Shown in pieces: positions 1 through 8,869 of a stretch of 64,000 nucleotides of DNA. How positions within the stretch are numbered: position 1 is the stretch's first letter; the number at the start of each line of letters is the position of its first letter. The DNA is taken from positions 372,001 through 436,000 of the forward strand of contig NZ_JADMJO010000003.1 of assembly GCF_018780385.1 (NCBI RefSeq), written 5' to 3'. The notes beneath the pieces were generated by a model that saw only the letters and a list, made by a program, of their open reading frames with translations, was not told the DNA's origin and did no database searches. The position numbers and the translations under genes are program-made. The stretch comes from Hydrogenophaga sp. (GTDB taxonomy: Bacteria > Pseudomonadota > Gammaproteobacteria > Burkholderiales > Burkholderiaceae_C).

Positions 1-1
1 A

Positions 2-1369
2 CCGGCCACCGGCCAGGTGCTTTCGCAGGTGGGCATCGCCAGCGCGGCCGACATGCGCGCCGCCATCGGTCGGGCGCAAGCGGCCCAGTCCGCCTGGGCC
101 GCCATGGATCCACGCGGACGCTCGGCCGTGTTCCACCGCGCCGCCGCGCTCTTCCAGCAGCACATCGGCGAGCTCGCCATGGCCGTCGCCCGCGAAACCG
201 GCGGCATCGTGCCCAAGGGCCAGCACGAGGTGAACGAGTCCATCACGCTGTGCCACCTGGCCGCTGCCCTGCCCATGCAGGCCCAGGGCCATGTGCTGCC
301 CGCCGCGGCCGGCCGGCTGTCGTTCGCGCGGCGCGTGCCGCACGGCGTGGTGGGCGTGATTTCGCCGTTCAACTTCCCGCTGATCCTGAGCCTGCGCGCG
401 GTGGCCCCGGCGCTGGCACTGGGCAATGCGGTGGTGCTCAAACCCGACACACGCACCCCGGTGAGCGGCGGCTTCATCATCGCCCGCGTGTTCGAAGAAG
501 CCGGTCTGCCGGCGGGTGTGTTGCAGGTGCTGCCGGGCGACGCAGAAGCCGGCGAGGCCCTGGTGGTCGACCCGCGCGTGCCCATGATCGCCTTCACCGG
601 TTCGCCCGCCGTGGGCCGGCGCATCGGCGCGCTGGCCGGTGAACACCTGAAGAAGGTGTCGCTGGAACTGGGCGGCGCCAACAACCTGATCGTGCTGGAA
701 GACGCCGACCTGGACGCCGCGGCCAGCGCGGCCGCGTTCGGTGCCTGGTTCCACCAGGGCCAGATCTGCATGGCCTCCAACCGCATCCTGGTGCACGAGT
801 CCATCGCCGAAGGTTTCAAGGCGCGCATGGTCGGCAAGGCCACGCACCTGCCGGTGGGCGACGGGGCCAGTGGCCAGGTCGCCCTGGGTCCGATGATCGA
901 CGCCAAGCAGTTGAAGCACTTCGATGACGTCATCCAGGACAGCATCAAGCAGGGCGCCGTGCTCGAAGCCGGCGGCACCTTTGAGGGCCTTTTCTACAAG
1001 CCCACCGTGCTCTCGGGCGTGAAGCCCGGCATCCGCTCGTTCGACGAAGAGCCCTTCGGCCCGGTGGTCAACCTGGTCACGTTCCGCACCGACGACGAGG
1101 CCGTGCAACTGGCCAACACCAGCCAGGGCGGCCTGGCCGCCGCGGTGATCAGCCCTTCGATCGGCCGCGCCCTGGCCATCGGCCAGCGCCTGCGCGCCGG
1201 CATGGTCCACATCAACGACCAGACCGTCTGCGACGAATGCACCAACCCCTTCGGCGGCCCCGGCATCGGTGGCAACGGCGGCAGCGTGGGCGGCCCGGCC
1301 GACATCGACGAGTACACGCAATGGCAGTGGATCACCGTGAAGGACGCACCACCAGCGTTCCCGTTCTGA
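2..1369 (+). CDS. NAD(P)-dependent aldehyde dehydrogenase, benzaldehyde/coniferyl-aldehyde type (5' end outside window)
   Basis: Aldehyde dehydrogenase superfamily enzyme that oxidises an aldehyde to the carboxylic acid in the cytoplasm. The reading frame is open from base 2 (P-A-T-G-Q-V), so the GTG at 17 is internal and the true start lies upstream. Typical family length is about 480 residues, so roughly 25-35 residues are missing. Visible family motifs are the FNFPL segment, the nucleotide-binding FTGSPAVGRRIG, the active-site glutamate in LELGG, and the catalytic cysteine in QGQICMAS. EEPFGPV follows near the C-terminus. The XylC-like (benzaldehyde dehydrogenase) subgroup is the closest I recognise. 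A short-chain dehydrogenase follows after 31 nt, so the pair probably performs alcohol to aldehyde to acid oxidation. The substrate is inferred. Confidence 0.88.
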   Translation, partial: PATGQVLSQVGIASAADMRAAIGRAQAAQSAWAAMDPRGRSAVFHRAAALFQQHIGELAMAVARETGGIVPKGQHEVNESITLCHLAAALPMQAQGHVLPAAAGRLSFARRVPHGVVGVISPFNFPLILSLRAVAPALALGNAVVLKPDTRTPVSGGFIIARVFEEAGLPAGVLQVLPGDAEAGEALVVDPRVPMIAFTGSPAVGRRIGALAGEHLKKVSLELGGANNLIVLEDADLDAAASAAAFGAWFHQGQICMASNRILVHESIAEGFKARMVGKATHLPVGDGASGQVALGPMIDAKQLKHFDDVIQDSIKQGAVLEAGGTFEGLFYKPTVLSGVKPGIRSFDEEPFGPVVNLVTFRTDDEAVQLANTSQGGLAAAVISPSIGRALAIGQRLRAGMVHINDQTVCDECTNPFGGPGIGGNGGSVGGPADIDEYTQWQWITVKDAPPAFPF

Positions 1370-1400
1370 CCTCGACCCAAAACAACAGGAGACAACGCAC

Positions 1401-2168
1401 ATGACGCTCGCCAACAAGACCATCGTCGTCACGGGCTGTGGCTCGGGTATCGGCTCGGACTTCGCCAAACTCGCCCGCCTGCAGGGCGCGCGCGTGATCG
1501 GCGTGGACCGCAACGACCCCATGCTCACGCTGGACGGTTTCGTCAAGATCAACCTGGGCGACCCCGCCGCCATCGACGCGGCCATGGCCCAGTTGCCCGC
1601 GCACATCGACGCGCTGGCCAACATCGCCGGCGTGCCCGGCACGGCGCCCGCCGAGCTGGTGGGCCAGGTCAACTACCTGGGCCTGCGCCACTTCACGCAG
1701 CGCGTGGTGGAGCGCATGACCGAGGGCGGATCGGTCGTCAACGTCTCGTCCATCCTGGGCGCCGAATGGCCGGCCCGGCTGGAGCTGCACCGCGAGCTGG
1801 GCGCCACCCCCAGCTTCGAGGCCGGCGCCGCATGGCTGGCCCGGCACCCGGTGCCACAGGCCACCTGCTACCAGTACTTCAAGGAAGCCCTGATCGTCTG
1901 GACCACCACCCAGTCGCAGAAGCAGTTTCTGGAGCGCGGCGTGCGCATGAACTGCGTGGCGCCCGGCCCTGTGTTCACGCCCATCCTGGGCGACTTCGTG
2001 CAGATGCTGGGCAACGAGCGTGTGGAAAAAGACGCCCACCGCATGAAGCGCCCCGCCTTCAGCGATGAGGTGGCGCCGGTGATCGCCTTCCTGTGCGGCG
2101 ACGCGTCGCGCTGGGTCAGCGGCATCAACCTGCCGGTCGACGGCGGCCTGGCCTCGACCTACATCTGA
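1401..2168 (+). CDS. Short-chain dehydrogenase/reductase, coniferyl-alcohol dehydrogenase-like
   Basis: Classical SDR of 255 residues. The N-terminal Rossmann motif TGCGSGIG binds NAD(P). The catalytic Tyr and Lys are seen in YQYFK with an upstream serine in VNVSSILG, and PVDGG occurs near the C-terminus. The group resembles the coniferyl-alcohol dehydrogenases (CalA) and 3-alpha-hydroxysteroid dehydrogenases, which oxidise a secondary or benzylic/allylic alcohol. An insert around residues 120-150 (LELHREL...) is typical of that subgroup. The ATG at 1401 follows a GGAGA ribosome site at 1389-1393. Its place between an aldehyde dehydrogenase and transport-like genes suggests a role in catabolism rather than lipid synthesis. 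The exact alcohol cannot be read from the sequence. Confidence 0.85.
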   Translation: MTLANKTIVVTGCGSGIGSDFAKLARLQGARVIGVDRNDPMLTLDGFVKINLGDPAAIDAAMAQLPAHIDALANIAGVPGTAPAELVGQVNYLGLRHFTQRVVERMTEGGSVVNVSSILGAEWPARLELHRELGATPSFEAGAAWLARHPVPQATCYQYFKEALIVWTTTQSQKQFLERGVRMNCVAPGPVFTPILGDFVQMLGNERVEKDAHRMKRPAFSDEVAPVIAFLCGDASRWVSGINLPVDGGLASTYI

Positions 2169-2234
2169 TCAGACCCAGGGGGCATCCATGACATGCCCCC
2201 GACCGAGCCCCCCAACCACAACGAGGAGACAAGC

Positions 2235-3923
2235 ATGAAAAGAAACTTCACCGCCCACCGACACCATGCACTGGCCCTGGCCTGCGGCATGGCCTGTGCG
2301 CTGCCCGCCTTCGCGATCGAACTGGCGTCGGATGACCCGGACACCAGAATCCGGCTCGACTTCACCCCCAAGTACAGCCTGGCCTACCGGCTCAAAGAAC
2401 CCTCGGCCGTGCTGACCTCGCCTGCGGCGCGCGGCGACGGTGGCGTGACCAATGAGAACGACGGTGACCTCAACTTCGGCAAAGGCGTGGTGTCCAACCG
2501 TCTGGACCTGCTCACCGAGTTCGACTACACCCGTCGCAACTGGGGCCTGCGCTTCAGCCACTCGGCCTGGTACGACTCGAAGTACGTGGGCAGCAACGAC
2601 AACCCTGGAACGATGGGCGTGAGCAACCAGCCGGGCCAGGCCGCCAACGCGTTCATTCCGGCCACGCGCAGCCAGCACGGCCGAGGCGGCGAGGTGCTCG
2701 ACGCCTTTGTCTTCGCCAAGGGTTCGCTCGGCGACCTGCCGGGCTCGATCCGCATTGGCAAACACGCCCTGCTGTACGGTGAAAGCGTGTTCTTCGGGCA
2801 GAACGGCATCGCCGCGGCCCAGGGCCCGGTGGACGTGGCCAAGATCGTCTCGGTGCCCAACTGGCAGTTCAAGGAAGTGCTGCTGCCGGTGGAGCAGATC
2901 TCCGGCACCCTGCAGGTGAGCGACAGCGTCACGCTCGGGGGTTACTACCAACTCAAATGGCGGCCCAGCAAGATCCCGGGCGTGGGCAGCTACTTCTCGA
3001 ACCAGGACTACATCGGTGGCGGCCAGGTGTTCTTCGGCCCACCGCTGCCGCCGGTGCTGGCGACCGACAACAGCAAGGACCAGTTGCCGGGCAACAGCGG
3101 GCAGTTTGGCGCCCAACTGCGCTGGTCGCCCGCAGGCAGCGACTACGAGTTCGGCTTCTACGCCGCGCGTTACCACGACAAGACCCCTGCGGTGCCGGTG
3201 TTCGATCTGATCAACGGCAACGTGCACAAGGTCTACGCCAAAGGCATCAAGACCCTGGGTGCGAGCGTGACCTCGTCCATCGGTCAACTCAACTGGGCGC
3301 TCGAAGGTTCGGTGCGCGCCGATGCGCCGCTGGCCAACGACCCGGCCGTGCTCGGTGGTGCGCCCTTCATGCCGCCGGCCAACTGCAGCGGCGACGTCAG
3401 CAACCCCTGCTACGCCATCGGCAAGACGGCACACCTGAACCTGTCAGGGATCTATGTGCTCAACAAGTCGGGCCTGTGGGACGGCGGTGCCCTCGTGGCC
3501 GAACTGGCCTGGAACCGCCTGCTCAGCGTGACCCGAAACCCCAGCGCCGTGGGCTTTGGCGGACTCGACCCGAACACCACCCGCGACGCCATGGCCTTTC
3601 GCATGATCTTCGAGCCTCAGTACTTCCAGGCACTGCCCGGTCTGGACCTGTCGATCCCGATCGGCCTGGGCTACAACTTCGGCGGTCGCTCCTCGGCCAT
3701 CTTCAACTTCGCCGGCGGCGCCAGCAACGCGGGCGACCTGAGCATCGGCATCAAGGGCAAGTACCAGAACGCCTGGAACTTCGGCCTGAGCTACACGACG
3801 TTCTTCGGCACGGAGAACACCTTCACCGTGGCCGACCCGCGCACCCCGACCCGGATGCTGTCCTTCGGCCAGTCCCTCAAGGACCGGGACTATGTCTCGC
3901 TCAACGTCTCCCGGACTTTCTGA
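2235..3923 (+). CDS. DUF1302 family outer-membrane-type protein
   Basis: Protein of 562 residues with an N-terminal signal peptide (KR-rich start, hydrophobic core, cleavage near ALPAFA-IE). An in-frame start exists at 2193, but the ATG at 2235 sits behind a GAGGAGA ribosome site and begins directly with the signal peptide. The mature part is rich in alternating aromatic/polar stretches and ends ...SLNVSRTF with a terminal Phe, as in outer-membrane beta-barrels. This fits DUF1302, whose members accompany DUF1329, YCF48-like and RND genes in operons for degradation of hydrophobic compounds. It is probably an outer-membrane channel or binding protein for the substrate. That function is inferred from context; no member with a proven role is known to me with certainty. 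Confidence 0.8.
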   Translation: MKRNFTAHRHHALALACGMACALPAFAIELASDDPDTRIRLDFTPKYSLAYRLKEPSAVLTSPAARGDGGVTNENDGDLNFGKGVVSNRLDLLTEFDYTRRNWGLRFSHSAWYDSKYVGSNDNPGTMGVSNQPGQAANAFIPATRSQHGRGGEVLDAFVFAKGSLGDLPGSIRIGKHALLYGESVFFGQNGIAAAQGPVDVAKIVSVPNWQFKEVLLPVEQISGTLQVSDSVTLGGYYQLKWRPSKIPGVGSYFSNQDYIGGGQVFFGPPLPPVLATDNSKDQLPGNSGQFGAQLRWSPAGSDYEFGFYAARYHDKTPAVPVFDLINGNVHKVYAKGIKTLGASVTSSIGQLNWALEGSVRADAPLANDPAVLGGAPFMPPANCSGDVSNPCYAIGKTAHLNLSGIYVLNKSGLWDGGALVAELAWNRLLSVTRNPSAVGFGGLDPNTTRDAMAFRMIFEPQYFQALPGLDLSIPIGLGYNFGGRSSAIFNFAGGASNAGDLSIGIKGKYQNAWNFGLSYTTFFGTENTFTVADPRTPTRMLSFGQSLKDRDYVSLNVSRTF

Positions 3924-3943
3924 ACCTCCTCCCGCACACACCC

Positions 3944-5299
3944 ATGAAAACCGCACAACACTCCCTGGTCCTGGCCGCCGTGATGGCCGTCACCCTCCCC
4001 GCTCTGGCCGCGGTCGGCGCGGATGAAGCCGCCAAGCTCAAGTCCAGCCTGACGCCCGTGGGCGCAGAAAAAGCCGGCAACAAGGCCGGCACGATTCCCG
4101 CCTGGGACGGCGGCCTGAGCAAGGCCCCCGCTGCCTACCGCAACGGCGACGCGCGCCCCGACCCCTTCGCCGCCGACAAGCCCGTGCTGTCGATCAGCGC
4201 GAAGAACATGGCCGAACACGCCGACAAGCTCACCGACGGTGTGCAGGCGCTGATGAAGAAACACCCGGACTTTCGCATCGACGTCTACCCCACACGGCGC
4301 AGCGCCGCCATGCCGCAGTTCGTGTACGACAACACCTTCCAGAACGCGACCCGCGCCAAAACCGTGGACGAAGGTCATGGTGTCGAAGGCGCCTACGGTG
4401 GCATTCCTTTTCCCATCCCGAAGGACGGCTATGAAGCCATCTGGAACCACCGCCTGGCCTGGCGCGGTGGCAACTACACCATGCCGGTGCGCGTGTGGGT
4501 GGTGACGGCCGATGGCCAGCGCAACATGGCTTCGGGCGGTGTGCAGACCATCAGCCAGACCTACTACGACAAAAGCGGAAGCCTCGACAAGTTCGACGGC
4601 TTCTACCAGTACGGCAAGTTCGTGGCCAACGCCCCGGGCTCCAAGGCCGGCGAGGCGATCCTCGCGCACGACGGCGTCAACGCATCGGCGCCGCGCGGCC
4701 TGTGGCAGTACCTCGTGGGGCAGCGCCGCGTGCGCAAGGCCCCTTCGGTGGCCTACGACACGCCCGACTCGGTGACCTCGGGCATCGGCCTGTTCGACGA
4801 AGCCTTCAATCTGTTCGGGCCGATCGACAAGCACGAGCTCAAGCTGGTCGGCAAGAAGGAGGTCTACATCCCCTACAACAACAACCGCGCCGCCGCCGCC
4901 AAGGTGGACGACCTGGTGACACCGGGCACGCTCAACCCGGCGCAGGTGCGCTGGGAACTGCACCGGGTGTGGGAAGTCGAGGCCACGCTGGCCGCGGGCA
5001 AGCGCCACGTGGTGCCCAAGCGCAAGTACTACATCGACGAAGACTCCTGGCAGATCGTGCTGTTCGACGGCTGGGATGCCAAGGGCCAGCTCTGGCGCAC
5101 CAACTACTCGCTGATGCTCACCGCGCCCGACATCCCTGCCGTGACCAGCTTCGTGATGTGGGGCGGTTACGACCTGCAGACCGGCGCCTACTACCTGAAC
5201 ATGGCCTCCAACGAACTGCCCAAGCAGTACGAGGTCACGCCGCCGATGGCGCGTTCGGTGTTCAGCCCCGAGTCACTGGCCAACGAGGGCGGCCGGTGA
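3944..5299 (+). CDS. DUF1329 family periplasmic protein
   Basis: Protein of 451 residues that begins with a clear Sec signal peptide (MKTAQHSLVLAAVMAVTLPALA). The mature N-terminus has the family hallmark of a conserved LTPVGAEKAGN stretch followed by GTIPAWDGGL. The C-terminal half holds the YYIDEDSWQIVLFDGWDAKG segment characteristic of DUF1329. From memory the fold resembles LolA/LolB-type lipid-binding proteins; that similarity should be treated as established only at family level. The gene starts 20 nt after the DUF1302 stop, and its own stop overlaps the next start. DUF1329 and DUF1302 almost always travel together, so this is likely the periplasmic partner that carries or docks a hydrophobic ligand. 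The ligand is unknown. Confidence 0.82.
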   Translation: MKTAQHSLVLAAVMAVTLPALAAVGADEAAKLKSSLTPVGAEKAGNKAGTIPAWDGGLSKAPAAYRNGDARPDPFAADKPVLSISAKNMAEHADKLTDGVQALMKKHPDFRIDVYPTRRSAAMPQFVYDNTFQNATRAKTVDEGHGVEGAYGGIPFPIPKDGYEAIWNHRLAWRGGNYTMPVRVWVVTADGQRNMASGGVQTISQTYYDKSGSLDKFDGFYQYGKFVANAPGSKAGEAILAHDGVNASAPRGLWQYLVGQRRVRKAPSVAYDTPDSVTSGIGLFDEAFNLFGPIDKHELKLVGKKEVYIPYNNNRAAAAKVDDLVTPGTLNPAQVRWELHRVWEVEATLAAGKRHVVPKRKYYIDEDSWQIVLFDGWDAKGQLWRTNYSLMLTAPDIPAVTSFVMWGGYDLQTGAYYLNMASNELPKQYEVTPPMARSVFSPESLANEGGR

Positions 5300-6387
5300 T
5301 GGCTCCCCCCCGAAGCGCCTTTGGCGTGTCGCGCCGCGCGGCGCTGGTGGGACTGGCCGGCACCGCGGTGTCCGGGCTGTTGCCACTGGACGCGAGCGCC
5401 GCGCCGGCTCCTGCTGTGCTCTCCCGCCCGGCCCTGATGAGCCCCAAGGCCCTGGGTGCCGCGATGCTCGCGGTCACACGGGCCGGCAACCGCCTGGTGG
5501 CCGTCGGCGAGCGCGGCACGGTGCTGCTGTCGGACGACAACGGCCAACACTGGCGGCAGGCGGCCGTGCCGGTGCAGGTCACGCTGACCTGCGTGAGCTT
5601 CGCCGACGAGCGCCACGGTTGGGCAGCCGGTCATCTGGGCACCATCCTGCACAGCGACGACGGCGGCCTGAGCTGGCGCAAGCAGCTCGACGGCATCGCC
5701 GCCGCCGCGCGCGTGGCCGAGGCCGCGCGTGCATCGGGCGACACCAAGGCACTGGCCGAGGCACAAGCCCTGGTGGACGAGGGCCCGGACAAGCCCTTTT
5801 TCGACCTGAGCTTCATCGACACGCGGCGCGGCTTCGCCGCAGGCGCCTACGGCCTGCTGTTCGCCACGGTGGACGGCGGCCAGACCTGGCAGGCGCGCTC
5901 GGCGCGAGCGGCCAACCCGCAGGGACTGCACCTCTACGGCCTGCGGGCCACGGCCAGTCAGCTGGTGGTGGCGGGCGAGCAGGGCCTGCTGATGCGCTCG
6001 GTCGATGGCGGCGCCACCTTCTCGGCCCTGCCCTCGCCCTACAAGGGCAGCTTCCTCGGGCTGCTGCAGACCCCCGGCGGCCAACTGATCGCCCACGGGC
6101 TGCGGGGCTCGGCCTACCGTGCCGACCCCGACGCCTCACGCTGGGAGCGACTGGACAGCCAGACCACCGCCACGCTGAGCGCCAGCGCCGTGCTGCCCAA
6201 CGGCGGCTTCGTGCTGGTCAGCCAGGTCGGCGAGGTGTGGGTCGCGCCACCCGACGCCTTCACCCTGCGCCGCCTGCCGGTGCGCGAGGCCGTGCCCATC
6301 GCCGGCGCCGTCCTGGCCGCCGACGGCGCCCTGGTGCTGGCCAGCCTGCGCGGCATGCGCCGCCTGGCCTCTTTGCCCATCGAGTGA
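5299..6387 (+). CDS. YCF48/BNR-repeat beta-propeller protein, exported
   Basis: Protein of 362 residues. The N-terminus SRRAALVGLAGTAVSG resembles a Tat or Sec signal with a paired arginine. The body carries at least four repeats of the BNR/YCF48 form (a GTxL...DDGGxxW pattern): GTVLLSDDNGQHW, GTILHSDDGGLSW, LLFATVDGGQTW and LLMRSVDGGATF. This predicts a beta-propeller. The ATG overlaps the preceding TGA (TGATG), which implies translational coupling. The plant/cyanobacterial YCF48 (HCF136) helps assemble photosystem II, but this organism is not phototrophic on this evidence. Here the propeller is probably a periplasmic accessory to the DUF1329 protein and the RND permease next to it. The role is inferred from operon position. 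Confidence 0.78.
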   Translation: MAPPRSAFGVSRRAALVGLAGTAVSGLLPLDASAAPAPAVLSRPALMSPKALGAAMLAVTRAGNRLVAVGERGTVLLSDDNGQHWRQAAVPVQVTLTCVSFADERHGWAAGHLGTILHSDDGGLSWRKQLDGIAAAARVAEAARASGDTKALAEAQALVDEGPDKPFFDLSFIDTRRGFAAGAYGLLFATVDGGQTWQARSARAANPQGLHLYGLRATASQLVVAGEQGLLMRSVDGGATFSALPSPYKGSFLGLLQTPGGQLIAHGLRGSAYRADPDASRWERLDSQTTATLSASAVLPNGGFVLVSQVGEVWVAPPDAFTLRRLPVREAVPIAGAVLAADGALVLASLRGMRRLASLPIE

Positions 6388-6398
6388 ACCCTGTTCCC

Positions 6399-8831
6399 AT
6401 GAACCACGATTCCCCCCTCGACGCCCAGCCCGTTGTCACACGGCTGGAGGACTTTGACCCGGCATCGGGCTCTTCCATCGAACGCGCCTTCTTCAACCAC
6501 CGCCCCTGGGTGCTGCTGCTGAGCCTCCTGCTCACCCTGGTGCTGGGCTGGCAGGCCACACGGCTGCAGCTCAACGCCAGTTTCGAGAAGACCATTCCCA
6601 CCGGCCATCCCTACGTCGCCAACTACCTGGCGCACAAGGGCGACCTGGCCGGGCAGACCAACGCGCTGCGCCTGGTGGTGCAGGCCAGAGAGGGCACCAT
6701 CTTCGACCAGCACTATCTGGAAACGCTGCAGAAGATCAACGACGAGATCTTCCTCCTGCCCGGGGTGGACCGCCCGTTCATGAAGTCGCTCTGGACCTCC
6801 AACACACGCTGGGTGGCCGTGACCGAAGAAGGCCTGGACGGCGGACCGGTGATCCCCGATGCCTTCGACGGTTCGCCGCAAAGCATGGCCGACCTGCGCG
6901 CCAACGTGGAACGTTCGGGCGAGATCGGCCAGCTGGTGGCGGGCGACTTCAAGTCCAGCATCGTCTTCGTGCCGCTGCTGGACCACAACCCCGAGACCGG
7001 CCAGGCGCTGGACTACGGCGACCTGTCGCGCCAGATCGAGGCGCTGCGCGCGCGCCACGACAGCGACACGCTGCAGATCCGCGTGACCGGCTTTGCCAAG
7101 GTGGTGGGCGACCTGATCGAGGGCCTGCAGCAGGTGCTGCTGTTCTTCCTGCTCGCGCTGGCCATCACCACGGCCCTGCTGTACGGCTACACGCGCTGCC
7201 GGCGCAGCACGGCACTGGTGGTGGCGTGCTCGCTGGTGGCGGTGGTCTGGCAGTTTGGTCTGCTCGCATTGCTGGGCTTCGAGCTCGACCCGTATTCGGT
7301 GCTGGTGCCCTTCCTCGTGTTCGCCATCGGCATGAGCCACGGCGCGCAGAAGATGAACGGCATCATGCAGGACATCGGGCGCGGCACGCACCGCGTGGTG
7401 GCCGCGCGCTACACCTTCCGGCGCCTGTTCGTGGCCGGGCTGACCGCGCTGCTGTGCGACGCGGTGGGCTTCGCGGTGCTGTTCATCATCCAGATCAAGG
7501 TGATCCAGGACCTGGCGCTGATCGCCAGCATCGGCGTGGCCATGCTGATCGTGACCAACCTGCTGCTGCTGCCCATCTTGCTGTCTTACGTGGGCGTGAG
7601 CCCCAAGGCGGCCGCGCGCAGCCTGCGCGCGGACTCGGCCCAGGCCCTGCAGCGCTCGCGCCTGTGGTCGGGCCTGACCCGTTTCACCCAGCGACCCGCC
7701 GCCACCATCGCGGTGGTCGCGGGCGCCCTGCTCGCCGTGGCGGGCTTCGCGGTGAGCCTGCACCTGTCCATCGGCGACCTCGACCCGGGTGCGCCCGAGC
7801 TGCGCCCGGACTCACGCTACAACCAGGACAACGCCTACCTGATCTCGCACTACGCGGCCAGCACCGACATCCTGACCGTGATGGCCACCACGCCGCCCGA
7901 CCGCTGCACCAGCTACAACGCACTGTCGACGCTGGACGCGCTGGCCTGGCAGTTGGAGCAACTGCCCGGGGTGGAATCCACCAACTCCATGGCCGCGCTG
8001 TCCAAGCTGGCCATGGTGGGCTACAACGAAGGGCACCTGAAGTGGTTCGAGCTGCTGCCCAACGAAAGCGCCCTGGGCGGTGTGCAGACCCGCGCGCCGC
8101 GTGAGCTGTTCAACCAGAGCTGCTCGTTCCTGGCGCTCTACGTCTACCTGAAAGACCACAAGGCCGAGACGCTGGAACGCGTGGTGGCCGAGGTGGAACG
8201 CTTCAAGGCCGAGCACGACTCGCCCGAGCTGACCTTCAAACTCGCCGCGGGCAGCGCCGGCATCGACGCGGCCACCAACATCGTGGTGCGCCAGGCCATG
8301 CGCCAGATGCTGCTGTGGGTCTATGCCGCCGTCGTGCTGCTGTGCTGGATCACCTTCCGCTCCTGGCGCGCGGTGATCGTGGCGGTGCTGCCGCTCATGC
8401 TCACCTCCATCCTGTGCGAAGCGCTGATGGTGGGCTTGAACATGGGCGTGAAGGTCGCCACCCTGCCGGTGATCGCGCTGGGCGTGGGCATCGGTGTGGA
8501 CTACGCGCTCTACGTGCTCAGCGTCACGCTCACCCGACTGCGCGCCGGTGCCAGTCTGGCTGAGGCCTATGCGCACGCGCTGCAATTCACCGGCCGCGTG
8601 GTGATGCTCACCGGTGTGACGCTGGCGCTGGCCGTGGGCACCTGGGCCTTCTCGCCCATCAAGTTCCAGGCCGACATGGGCATCCTGCTGGCCTTCATGT
8701 TCGTCTGGAACATGGTGGGCGCGTTGGTGTTGCTGCCCGCGCTGGCGCACTTCCTGTTGCCCACCACTCAGGCCACCCGCACACCCGCGACCGACGCACC
8801 CGATATCCAGCCAGACCCCGCTGCGGCCTGA
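6399..8831 (+). CDS. MMPL/RND-superfamily permease (HpnN-like)
   Basis: Integral inner-membrane protein of 810 residues. A transmembrane helix near residues 45-62 is followed by a large periplasmic domain. A bundle of helices comes next (about 240-400, with LFFLLALAITTALLYGYT and VPFLVFAIGMSHGAQKMNG), then a second periplasmic domain and a second bundle (about 635-795, including PVIALGVGIGVDYALYVLS). This two-fold repeat of one TM plus domain plus five TM is the RND plan. At about 810 residues it belongs to the shorter MMPL/hopanoid-transporter type rather than the 1040-residue HAE1 pumps. The start ATG is 11 nt after the YCF48-like gene. Such permeases move lipids or hydrophobic molecules; uptake or efflux of the operon's substrate is inferred. 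Confidence 0.85.
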   Translation: MNHDSPLDAQPVVTRLEDFDPASGSSIERAFFNHRPWVLLLSLLLTLVLGWQATRLQLNASFEKTIPTGHPYVANYLAHKGDLAGQTNALRLVVQAREGTIFDQHYLETLQKINDEIFLLPGVDRPFMKSLWTSNTRWVAVTEEGLDGGPVIPDAFDGSPQSMADLRANVERSGEIGQLVAGDFKSSIVFVPLLDHNPETGQALDYGDLSRQIEALRARHDSDTLQIRVTGFAKVVGDLIEGLQQVLLFFLLALAITTALLYGYTRCRRSTALVVACSLVAVVWQFGLLALLGFELDPYSVLVPFLVFAIGMSHGAQKMNGIMQDIGRGTHRVVAARYTFRRLFVAGLTALLCDAVGFAVLFIIQIKVIQDLALIASIGVAMLIVTNLLLLPILLSYVGVSPKAAARSLRADSAQALQRSRLWSGLTRFTQRPAATIAVVAGALLAVAGFAVSLHLSIGDLDPGAPELRPDSRYNQDNAYLISHYAASTDILTVMATTPPDRCTSYNALSTLDALAWQLEQLPGVESTNSMAALSKLAMVGYNEGHLKWFELLPNESALGGVQTRAPRELFNQSCSFLALYVYLKDHKAETLERVVAEVERFKAEHDSPELTFKLAAGSAGIDAATNIVVRQAMRQMLLWVYAAVVLLCWITFRSWRAVIVAVLPLMLTSILCEALMVGLNMGVKVATLPVIALGVGIGVDYALYVLSVTLTRLRAGASLAEAYAHALQFTGRVVMLTGVTLALAVGTWAFSPIKFQADMGILLAFMFVWNMVGALVLLPALAHFLLPTTQATRTPATDAPDIQPDPAAA

Positions 8832-8869
8832 GCGCCTGAGCTTTTTTTCCCCCCAAACAGGAGACCCCC

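Noticed and set aside
6114-7763. A 549-codon leftward frame opposite the YCF48-like and RND genes
   Set aside because: Low-complexity Arg/Gln/His composition, no start signal and no recognisable fold; it mirrors the codon bias of the real rightward genes.
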